From positions 248,001-312,000 of the forward strand of contig JAGEMR010000015.1 of the NCBI GenBank assembly GCA_021030915.1: a stretch of 64,000 nucleotides of DNA. Direction: 5' to 3'. Numbering within the stretch: position 1 is the first letter of the stretch; the number at the start of each line of letters is the position of its first letter. The stretch is from Astrothelium macrocarpum (lineage: Eukaryota > Ascomycota > Dothideomycetes > Trypetheliales > Trypetheliaceae). The translations under genes were made by a program, and so were the position numbers. Shown here in pieces: positions 55,871-64,000 of this stretch. The notes beneath the pieces were generated by a model that did no database searches, had not been told where the DNA came from, and worked only from the letters and a program-made list of their open reading frames with translations.

Positions 55871-57616
55871 TCATGTATTTTCTTCGCTGAATCCAAAGCC
55901 GAAGCTGAACCCTCCGCTATTCTCCTCTACTTGTTCCTTGACGAGCGCCTGCCACGGTTTCTTTTTAAAGGAACACGAGCTGACCTTCTTCTCATACTCT
56001 TTGAGTTTGTCTGGATAGCGCTGCTCTAATTTCTGTACAAACAGCTCAAAGGGATCTCGCACATCTTTGGAAAAACCACTAACCTGGTTGGGTTTGGTGC
56101 GGAGGAAGTCTAGCACATCTCCAAGCTTGGCCTCTGGAACAAAGTTTTGCGTGATAGCTATGCTTGCTTCCAGATTGACAACAAGGTGATAGTATCCCGA
56201 TGGCACATGAAGCACTTCCCCTGCAGTACAAATACCCTCAATGCAACCTGGTGTGGCGCGAGCCTCGGCATGAAATCCTAGGAACCATTCTGCAATGCTC
56301 AAAGGTGAAGTGATTTCTGATTGATCCGGAGAAACAAGTACACCCGGTGGAGGTGGTAGAGTGGAAGATGAAGGAAACATGATCCAGTACTTCGAGCCTC
56401 GCAGGACAGCATTCCAAGCGCTTGTACCATTTGGATCCTTGTGGAAAGTGCTTCCACTTCTCTCAGGGCCGATTATAAGCCAACGGCAATCTGGACGTTG
56501 TTTACCAAGAACGGCGAAGAGATCTTCGCCGAAGCACTCTGAGATCCAGTACGATGCGTCCTTTACATCCCTTCCTACCTCAATTTCCATCTTCTCTACG
56601 AATCTACTATCGAAGAGATAAAGGGGGCTTTCGTCTTCGTTATTGTTCATATAGTCCACGTACGTCCTTAATGGCCAGTCAACGGCCTCAGCGCGAAAGA
56701 TGACGTCTCCGTACTTTCGAAGCAAGTCCTCGGTTGACCAATTGCGGTAAACGGGCCAAGACGTCACAGGGTCCGTCAGGATAAATGGCTCCCCCGTGAA
56801 GTTTTCCGAAAATTCCTCAGGGGATAAATCGCCGAAACGTTTGATTCTGTTCCTCGCTGGGATATTCAATATGAATGAATGAAGTGGAATATGGGCACAA
56901 TGAAAAGGTCGATGGAGGATATCAGAGAACAGTCCTTGACATGATATTTGGGGCTCGTTAGTTGAGTGTTGTCTCAAAAACGACGAGCGCCATGTGCCTT
57001 GCCAGATTAATGTAGCAGGCGGTGAACTACAAAAATGAAGTTAACCATGTGCCCTGGCATATAACACACAGTATGTGGTACTCTAACGCGAGTTCGCTCA
57101 ATCGTTAATTCTTTTCAATGAACACTGGAATATGTGCAGATAGACAATCACCCAAGAAAAGTGCGGAAGATCAAGCCACTGCAACACTTTATAATCTAAA
57201 GATGATGGATGGTGATGGTATATAATCATGCAAACAAGGAAATCGTTCATCGCTTACTCTATCAGCAAAGCTTTCCATAACTCCTCAGCCCTTGAAAAGG
57301 CATGGAGGGCTTTGCACGTTGCACCCAACCGTAGCAATTCTACTGCTTCTAGATACTCCAATAACTGCAAAAGCAATTCATCTGGTAGCAAAGTGAGGAT
57401 GCCGGTATTATTTCTTAGGTTTTTAGTAGTCGTATAGGCGTTTCCTGAAGGTCTGACACATAATGGATGGGATGGAACGGCTAAACTCTGAACGGTCTCA
57501 CCATTTTGCCTTGCCAAAGCCGGTGAGTCACGCTTGAGTCGTTTTGAAGGACGGTCCAGATCTAATGTGGCCGCGTCAGGCTTACCATCTTCGATGACTG
57601 AAGGTGGACGAGTCAT
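55871..57616 (-). CDS. F-box and JmjC domain protein (JMJD6-like)
   Basis: Two exons, complement of 55871-57026 and 57258-57616, give 504 aa. Exon 1 has a basic nuclear-signal-like stretch (RPSKRLKRD) and an F-box (LTLLPDELLLQLLEYLEAVE ... GATCKALHAF). The 231-nt intron is long for this window. The join gives ALLIDSPPATLIWQGTWRSS and stays in frame. Exon 2 is a JmjC barrel of the JMJD6 type. Its Fe(II) ligands are His315-x-Asp317 in STFHKDPNGTS and probably His400 in PSGYYHLVVNLE. The oxoglutarate-binding surroundings (KYWIMFPS) are present. Such proteins are 2-oxoglutarate hydroxylases or demethylases; the F-box suggests an SCF link. The substrate is unknown. The exon 1-2 link is inferred from phase and known fungal architecture. 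Confidence 0.83.
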
Positions 57617-58013
57617 GACTCCAATTTATTCGGTCGTGGGAAAGTTGAGGGTGGGTAGGTACCTTAGGTACTTAGATGTGATGAGTGGTGTTGTAATTAA
57701 ACCCTGGATCAACCGTTTGGATGCCGCCTAGCACGGCCCGTGCACTGCGAAACTTTTTGCTTCTAATTTATAACTCCGTCGCGCAACTTTGCCTCCTACC
57801 ATCATTTCACCCTGAAACAACTGGACCACAACCCAATTTTTATTCCTGATATCGACCGACTCTCATCATAGAGAGTCTAGATATCTCATAGCCAACCCTA
57901 TATTCATCTTAGACAGCGGCTCCGCACTCTCAGCGTCACCGCCGCTTCCTCTACCTCCACCACACCGAGATCACAGCACATTGTCTGTGATCTCTTAGCT
58001 TCCAACCGCAATC
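57617..58013. promoter_or_regulatory. Divergent promoter F-box/JmjC / eIF4A
   Basis: This is 397 bp between divergent start codons. The eIF4A-proximal half is rich in C/T on the + strand (CTCTCATC, CTTCCTCTACCTCCACCAC), as in highly expressed fungal genes. Confidence 0.6.
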
Positions 58014-59424
58014 ATGGCTGACTCCAAAGGCCTCGAGGAGATCCAAGAGGGTAGGTAAATTTTGTGCGCTTGATGATCGGACATCGAAGCCGCATCGATC
58101 TGAGCCTTAAAATCCCCAACAATATTCACCCACTTACATTTCCACTTGTGTAGGTCAAATCGAGTCGAATTACGATGAGACTACCGATTCTTTTGATTCC
58201 ATGAATCTTAAAGCTGAACTACTTCGCGGTGTTTATGCTTATGGTTTTGAGCGCCCATCTGCCATTCAGCAGCGCGCCATCATGCCTGTCATCAAAGGTT
58301 AGTGGAACATTTACCCAATTGCAGGACCTACCTAAATGAAATGACGTAGGTCACGATGTGATTGCTCAAGCTCAATCTGGTACGGGAAAGACTGCCACCT
58401 TCTCCATCTCGGTTCTACAGAAGCTCGACCCCAACCTCAAGGCTTGCCAGGCTCTCATCCTTGCTCCTACTCGTGAACTCGCTCAGCAAATACAAAAGGT
58501 CGTGGTTGCCATCGGCGACTTCATGAATGTTGAATGCCATGCCTGCATTGGTGGCACCAGTGTTCGTGATGATATGAAGGCTCTGCAGGAAGGACCTCAG
58601 GTGGTCGTGGGAACTCCTGGTCGCGTCCAAGACATGATTCAGCGTCGTGTCTTGAAGACCGACTCCATGAAGATGTTTGTTCTTGACGAAGCTGATGAAA
58701 TGCTTTCTCGCGGCTTCACTGAACAAATTTACGACATCTTCCAGCTGCTCCCTCAATCTACTCAAGTTGTCCTCTTATCTGCCACCATGCCTCAAGATGT
58801 GCTCGAAGTCACCACCAAGTTCATGCGCGACCCCGTACGCATCCTGGTCAAGAAAGCTGAGCTCACTCTTGAGGGTATCAAGCAATTTTACATTGCTGTC
58901 GAAAAGGAGGACTGGAAACTGGACACACTTTCTGATTTGTACGAAACCGTCACCATCACTCAAGCAGTCATCTTCTGCAACACCCGTAGAAAGGTTGACT
59001 GGCTCACGGATAAGCTTACCTCTCGCGACTTCACCGTCTCCGCCATGCATGGAGACATGGACCAGGCTCAGCGTGATGTTATTATGAAGGAGTTCCGATC
59101 TGGCTCGTCTCGTGTCCTTATCGCTACTGACTTGTTGGCTCGTGGTATTGATGTCCAGCAAGTCTCCCTTGTCATCAACTACGATCTCCCTGCAAACCGT
59201 GAAAACTACATCCACCGCATTGGTCGTGGTGGTCGTTTTGGACGTAAGGGTGTTGCTATCAACTTTGTCACTGCCGAAGACGTCCGTATGATGCGTGAGA
59301 TTGAGCAGTTTTACAGTACCCAAATCGAAGAGATGCCTATGAATGTGGCTGGTGAGTAATGCGAACATGTCTGTCCCTAGCTGTCCCTACCCCAGGCTAA
59401 CAACGCTTGCCAGATTTGATTTAA
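58014..59424 (+). CDS. TIF1: Translation initiation factor eIF4A (DEAD-box RNA helicase)
   Basis: eIF4A is the helicase of the eIF4F cap-binding complex. Four exons, 58014-58050, 58154-58297, 58350-59351 and 59414-59424, give 397 aa, the family's usual length. The Q motif (GFERPSAIQQRAI), motif I (AQSGTGKT), Ia (PTRELAQQ), DEAD, SAT, ARGIDVQQV and HRIGRGGRFG are all intact. Introns are 103, 52 and 62 nt. The last coding exon is 11 nt and encodes the terminal Asp-Leu-Ile plus stop, matching the conserved eIF4A end (NVADLI). Codon use is more optimal (C-ending) than most neighbours, as expected for high expression. Confidence 0.96.
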
Positions 59425-60278
59425 AGTTGTTATTTGCGTAGCAATGGAGAGCAGATGTGGCGAGAAAAGGGTGCATTGCATTCAGACCAGCAGCAAGGGT
59501 CAAGTCGGAGGTCTTGTGGGAGTGGAGAGGATGATTGCGTGCACAAAAGCTTAGTGAAGTCTTTTTTACCTACGGATCTCATGGCATTCCGGCGTTGTTG
59601 ATCGTTTGAGACAGATGCTCTTACGATGTTTGCAAATACCTTAGAGAGGACGAGCAGTGTATTTTTGATCCTTTCGAACTCCGTCATGCTCTCTCTGCTA
59701 TGGCCGATGTCTACCTTCCTGAAGCTCGACCCTTTGGTTGGTTATCGTGGCCTTATAGTGGGTGGAGCATGTTCTCCATTTGTCCGACAGCTTGATCGTG
59801 TTTACCTAGCAGCAACAATACATTTTCTTACGCATGAGCCACCAATCTTGTGTGAAGTAGAGCAGTGATTTGTTGATACTCGGACTGTATGGCCCAGTTG
59901 CGTCATGTTGATTTGAAGCTGCACCAGGGGTTGCAATGAAAAATGTAACACGCCGCAAAGAGTAATCATTCGTCCAGCATCTACCAGAGAAATCCTCGAT
60001 ACCGTTTTCGGGTCATCCATAAAGATGTCTCATTTGTCGAACAACTCTCGTAGGCATAGTGCGATCGGTTATCGTTGAGGCCCTCCCCTCAATGCCTGTT
60101 GAGTAAAGTCTTTTTCTTGCGGCCAATGATAATTCGAATTCCACCGACTGCTGGCTGTACTTTCCAGAATCGAATCTTCTCGCCATCTTTCAATGTTCCC
60201 GTTTTCTCATACATTTCTACAAACAGATTAGACAAAGGCTAAATCATTTGGAGGGACACTCCCAAGTTTCGCAAAAGT
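59425..60278. other. Intergenic between eIF4A and the coiled-coil gene
   Basis: This is 854 bp with no gene supported. It should hold the eIF4A 3' untranslated region and the next promoter. Confidence 0.5.
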
Positions 60279-61766
60279 ATGGTGCCACGACCGACGAGTC
60301 CTACTTCCTTGCTCTGGGCGCACGAGCTGAAACGTCAGCATGAGCATTTGCTCAAGCGCCAAAAAGATCTGGAGAACAAAAATGAGTCCTTCCAAACAGC
60401 TGTCGTTGAAGTCCGAACAAACGCAAAGGTGATCCGAGACCATGCTCTTGACTCGGCCCAATTATTCGCCGCAAATGCAACAATCGAGGAGCAAGCATCC
60501 CAGATTGAATCTTTAGCCAGACGAGTCCTTGGACTAGAGACGAGCATGCAGAAGGTAAACGAGGACATGGACGAGGCTTTTCTTAGAGAAAAGAGCACAT
60601 TGAAAAGAATTAACGAGTTGGAGATGGTGCAAAGAGAACTCAAAGATGCTCTACGTGAGTTAATGCATAAAATAGATGAATCATGCATGCTAGATATAGA
60701 GGCTAGGGTGCTCGAGATGGCCGCTACTAATGGAAAGCACGAGGAACAATTGAGGAATCTTGCGAAAGTCGTATATAAGAATCGTATTTCACACAAGAAT
60801 CTTGCTGCTTCGTTTACACATGTACAAACAGAACTCAGAGCGCTCCAAGAGCAAGCAGCTTACAACATCAAGGGAGGGCAACGTTCCTTCACACTCTGGA
60901 AGGATACATCTGAGACGCAAGAAGCGGATATTGTCGGGACACAGTGGAGCCCTGACAGAGAACAGTCCAGCCGAGAAATGACATTGAAGGCTCTTGAGTC
61001 ACTAGCCAGACTGCGACCACAGCAATTACAGAACATACACACACCTAGCCCTCCTGAGCCGGTGTCGGTCACCAGAGATCAATCATGTTTGTCAAGCCCA
61101 CTTGCAAGGAAGCAAAGTACGGTCCACAGACCATCAGCAGATATGAAACAGAGACAGAATTCTAAGAAGCGGTCAGCCCAAGATATGGAACCCCAATTCA
61201 ATCAGCCACGACGATCCCAGCGGATAGCTCACCAGCGGATCCCATCGCACGACCCGAAGGAGAACTCACGAAATCTAGGAAAGGCTGCTCAGATGCAGGC
61301 TGATCATGCAACACGACTGGGGGAAAAGGGAAGACCAAAGCCTAAATCAAAACTCATGACACAAAGTCTTCAACAACCCACTAAACCAAGACCGGTCCTC
61401 GTCGAAAACAAAGCAGCCGCGAACCGCGGAAATACAAGTTCATCAACTCTGTCCGAAATACCGACGCCATCAAGCGTCTCACAAACAGATGCTACAGAGT
61501 ATGGACAGCGGCAAGCACCTGCCATACCACTGCCAAGCGAAAGACAATCGCAATCGGACTTTGATGATCCTCCGCAGACACCTGTGAGGCTTGCAAGCTA
61601 TCTGACGGAAACGGAGCAGAAGGGACAGGCCCCCGAGACACATCAAACGCCGCAAGATCGAGCACCGAACGCTAATAGTGAAGAGAGCCCTCCATGGCAA
61701 GTACCTAAGTTCGTATTGCCAGACTTTCTAGTGCTACCAGAATGGTATCGGCCGAGTGGGCAGTAG
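60279..61766 (+). CDS. Coiled-coil protein of unknown function
   Basis: This is a single-exon ORF of 495 aa. Residues about 15-195 are strongly helical with heptad spacing of Leu/Ile/Ala (ELKRQHEHLLKRQKDLEN ... RVLGLETSMQKVNEDMDEAF). The rest is Ser/Pro/Gln/Lys-rich and likely disordered, with basic patches (NSKKRSAQDM, PRRSQRIAHQR). A short conserved-looking C-terminus reads PKFVLPDFLVLPEWYRP. The start has a short clean 5' context and no upstream in-frame Met. No family was recognised. The architecture (N-terminal coiled coil, basic disordered tail) resembles chromosome- or cytoskeleton-linked adaptors, but that is only a suggestion. Confidence 0.7.
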   Translation: MVPRPTSPTSLLWAHELKRQHEHLLKRQKDLENKNESFQTAVVEVRTNAKVIRDHALDSAQLFAANATIEEQASQIESLARRVLGLETSMQKVNEDMDEAFLREKSTLKRINELEMVQRELKDALRELMHKIDESCMLDIEARVLEMAATNGKHEEQLRNLAKVVYKNRISHKNLAASFTHVQTELRALQEQAAYNIKGGQRSFTLWKDTSETQEADIVGTQWSPDREQSSREMTLKALESLARLRPQQLQNIHTPSPPEPVSVTRDQSCLSSPLARKQSTVHRPSADMKQRQNSKKRSAQDMEPQFNQPRRSQRIAHQRIPSHDPKENSRNLGKAAQMQADHATRLGEKGRPKPKSKLMTQSLQQPTKPRPVLVENKAAANRGNTSSSTLSEIPTPSSVSQTDATEYGQRQAPAIPLPSERQSQSDFDDPPQTPVRLASYLTETEQKGQAPETHQTPQDRAPNANSEESPPWQVPKFVLPDFLVLPEWYRPSGQ

Positions 61767-62518
61767 TTTGATAGTGTTTGTTTGTGGAAGCTTTTGGAGA
61801 TGGATGCGGCTTGCTGTCGAATTTGTGGCGTGATTGCCTATTTTGGAAGTGGTGGGTACGACCTTTTGCCTATGCCACATAATGCTGAAATCGACCAATT
61901 ACAGGCTCCATTTGCATGTCATGTAGACACGATGTTCTCCTTGAAGAGTTTGGTTTATTCGTCAGGTGCTGGCGAGCGCACGTCGGACCTTTTCCCTCGC
62001 ATCTGCTAGCTCGCGACCAAGCTCATTCTCCTGTGCAGCGACTTTCACGGAATAGTGTAATCCGACAATATCCTTTGCTCTTGATAGATCAGGGTCACTA
62101 TCGTCTTTCTTTTCCAAAGACATGGCAGTTGCGGAAGGTTGATCTGGCCGTGCTGTGACAAGGGCGAGGGCAGCGGATTGATCCTGAATAATGTAGTTAG
62201 CTTAGACGGAATACGCCGGGAGATTGCTTATGACGGGCTTACGCAGGCTCTCAAAGACGTCAAATCCGAAAGAACTTCGGCAACCCGCATGTTTCAATTA
62301 GGATCGTTTACTTTTTGATGTTTTGAGAGATGTGATCTGCTGTCGACGTTGTCTTGCCGAAAACATTGCCCGCAACATCGCTAAAGAGCTCCCCGCCGGA
62401 ACCAAGAAAAACAGCCGGCAGTAGAGGGCGTGACGGCTTCAAAATGGTTTTATATTGCTCTGGCCTCAATGGCGTGCAGAAAATTTCTCGCCGTGTTTAT
62501 CTTGATTTCACACGCAAC
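61767..62518. other. Intergenic between coiled-coil gene and FAHD1-type gene
   Basis: This is 752 bp with no gene supported. The FAHD1 frame is open upstream of its chosen ATG, back to 62354. A longer N-terminus (for example from the Met before VLYCSGLNG) could act as a presequence. Confidence 0.45.
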
Positions 62519-63469
62519 ATGAGTTCCATAGCTACCGTCAAGGCGAATTGCAGAAAGGTGCCTACCCAAATCCCTCCAGAAATTGGCTGAGGTGCGAATT
62601 ACAGCGAGCTTCAGTCTCATTTCAACAATAACACGCTAATGGCGATTATAGGTCGTGTGTATCGGCAGAAACTACGCGTATGAACCCAATCGAAAATTCT
62701 TCACGACAGTGTTCCTCTGACCTGAGCCTCATACAGCGATCATGTCAAAGAGTTGAACAATGTCCGCCCAAAACAACCATTCTTCTTCCTAAAGCCCACA
62801 TCTTCAATTGTCCTACCAGGACAAGGGCCAGTCATCCGGCCAAGAGGCGTCAACCTCCACTACGAGGTCGAGCTAGGCTTCGTCATGGGCAAGGAAGTCA
62901 AAGATCTCGATCCCACAGATGAAAAAGGCGCCTTCGACGCCATCGAGTGTATGTCACTCTCTCCCCCTTCAACTCACGAACGCCTCATCACCACCGCCTC
63001 GACCTCTCTGCGAGCGCGCAATCACAGCTAACCTCGGCCAGCGTACTTCCTCGGCATCGACATGTCGGCGCGCAACATCCAAGAAGAAGCCAAGAAGAAG
63101 GGCCTCCCCTGGTCCATCAGCAAGGGCTTCGACACCTTCCTGCCCATCTCGCAGCTCATCCCCAAAGCCACGCTGCCGGACCCGCACAACGCGCTGATCT
63201 GGCTGAAAGTCAACGACCAGACGCGCCAGCACGACTCCACCGAGCTGATGCTGTTCCGCATCCCGCGCCTGGTCAGCGACATCAGCCGCGTGATGACGCT
63301 GGAACGGGGGGATCTGGTGTTGACGGGCACGCCGAAGGGCGTCGGGAGCGTGGTGACGGGCGATGTGATGACCGCTGGCTTGGAGGTTGCGGGCAAGGAG
63401 GTGAAGGAGGCGAGCTTGGAAGTGCCGGTTGTGGATAGTCAGGGCGCGTATGAGTTTGCGGAGACGTAG
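62519..63469 (+). CDS. Fumarylacetoacetate hydrolase-family protein, FAHD1-like acylpyruvase
   Basis: FAHD1-type enzymes hydrolyse acylpyruvates and decarboxylate oxaloacetate, usually in mitochondria. Four exons, 62519-62557, 62652-62677 (26 nt), 62737-62948 and 63042-63469, give 234 aa. Introns are 94, 59 and 93 nt. The splices rebuild MSSIATVKANCRKVVCIG, then RNYADHVKELNNVRP. Family motifs follow: FFFLKPTSS, a Glu-x-Glu metal pair in HYEVELGFVMGK, the metal Asp in LGIDMSARN, KGFDTFLPIS and LTGTPKGVG. The length matches FAHD1. Exon 4 is very GC-rich and turns from C- to G-ending codons. The start is the Met nearest the conserved core; a longer leader is possible. Confidence 0.9.
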
Positions 63470-64000
63470 ATGTGTATATATTGGAAAATGTGAATACGAT
63501 GTTGACTGAGTGTGGAAAATGCTGTGGTGCAGGGGTGTGTTAGTTTTGTAAATGTTTCCGGAGTGGCTGCATGATATTGTCGTGGCCTAATTTTCCCTTT
63601 GGCTGTACAAAGAATATCGTTAAGACAGTGTGTATAAACATTCTCAATATGAACAAGGCGTTGAATGTAATTGTTTTGTTTCTGTAATGCTTTGCTATCA
63701 TTTGCTTTTCTCGCCTTTTGAATACACCGCCTATAAAAACAGTACCAACAGACACTTATGAGATGAGGTAAGAAAATGTCCACGCCATGACAGCGAGACG
63801 TAATGGCGTGCTGCCACCTCGTCTCGTTCATCATCTTCTCGCGCTCCTACGTCTCTCTCCTCTTCTCCTACGCACACCTCGACTCCCTCGCCATCCCTAT
63901 TCACATCCACATCCACATCCACATCCACCCCAGGCCTTTTTTCACCATGCCATGTCCAACGTTGCACACAGCGTCTATGAACTCTTGTCCTGCGACCTCG
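63470..64000. other. 3' flank of FAHD1-type gene and window end
   Basis: No complete gene. A hexamer repeat lies at 63902-63925. Two in-frame-open ATGs on the + strand at 63947 and 63952 run off the window, the second reading MSNVAHSVYELLSC. This could be the start of another gene but cannot be supported from 50 bp. Confidence 0.4.
63902..63925. repeat. Hexanucleotide repeat (CACATC)4
   Basis: Four perfect copies of CACATC, with a partial fifth, just upstream of possible start codons at the window end. Confidence 0.85.

Noticed and set aside
63947..64000. Start of another plus-strand gene
   Set aside because: Only about 50 bp are visible. Two open ATG frames exist and neither can be tested.
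1..64000. CRISPR arrays, rRNA, tRNA, bacterial-type operons
   Set aside because: No spaced identical repeats or recognisable RNA-gene sequences were seen, and all genes have eukaryotic introns or single promoters. A tRNA scan by eye is weak, so tRNAs could have been missed.

Overview
The window is nuclear DNA from a filamentous ascomycete (Pezizomycotina). The evidence is short spliceosomal introns (mostly 47-110 nt) with CTAAC/CTGAC-like branch sites, genes on both strands, and fungal families: an FlbC-type regulator, a Scm3 centromere protein fused to Myb/SANT repeats, a multi-PAS hybrid histidine kinase, a DUF1776 protein and a CorA-like fungal membrane family. Class or genus cannot be fixed by eye. 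No CRISPR array, rRNA, tRNA or intact transposon was recognised.

Layout. 1-10.5 kb is a dense housekeeping block: 3' part of methylmalonate-semialdehyde dehydrogenase, ATG6 and SCM3 (head to head), a mitochondrial-type cysteine synthase and an NDUFAF7-type methyltransferase (head to head, 118 bp apart). 10.8-20.7 kb is gene-poor and accessory in character: a small cysteine-rich secreted protein with a Kex2-like site, a CorA-like membrane gene with micro-exons, an orphan two-exon ORF, then about 5 kb with no supportable gene. 20.7-30.3 kb holds two regulatory genes on the minus strand, flbC and a 1501-aa hybrid histidine kinase, separated by 3.7 kb. 31-48 kb is dense: PFA4 palmitoyltransferase, a Sel1-repeat Skt5/Chs4-like protein, a DUF1776 SDR-like protein, Wss1 protease, Yth1, a GH18 chitinase and the GARP subunit Vps53. 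48-64 kb holds a PhiA-like secreted protein, a CCCH/Smr protein, Tvp38, an F-box/JmjC protein, eIF4A, a coiled-coil orphan and an FAHD1-type hydrolase.

These are independent eukaryotic transcription units, not operons. Recurring themes are membrane traffic (Vps53, Tvp38, Pfa4), cell wall (chitinase, Skt5-like, PhiA-like), mitochondrial metabolism (MMSDH, cysteine synthase, NDUFAF7, FAHD1), RNA (Yth1, eIF4A, CCCH/Smr) and chromatin/DNA repair (Scm3, Wss1). Several start codons face each other over 118-710 bp and probably share promoters.

The most unusual pattern found is compositional. Many genes contain a 0.4-1.3 kb GC-rich island in which the + strand turns from C-rich (left) to G-rich (right), whichever strand is coding. 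The second notable point is an apparent non-AG splice acceptor inside the HExxH catalytic motif of Wss1. All exon models were assembled by hand from reading frame, splice consensus and remembered family motifs. No database search was run.
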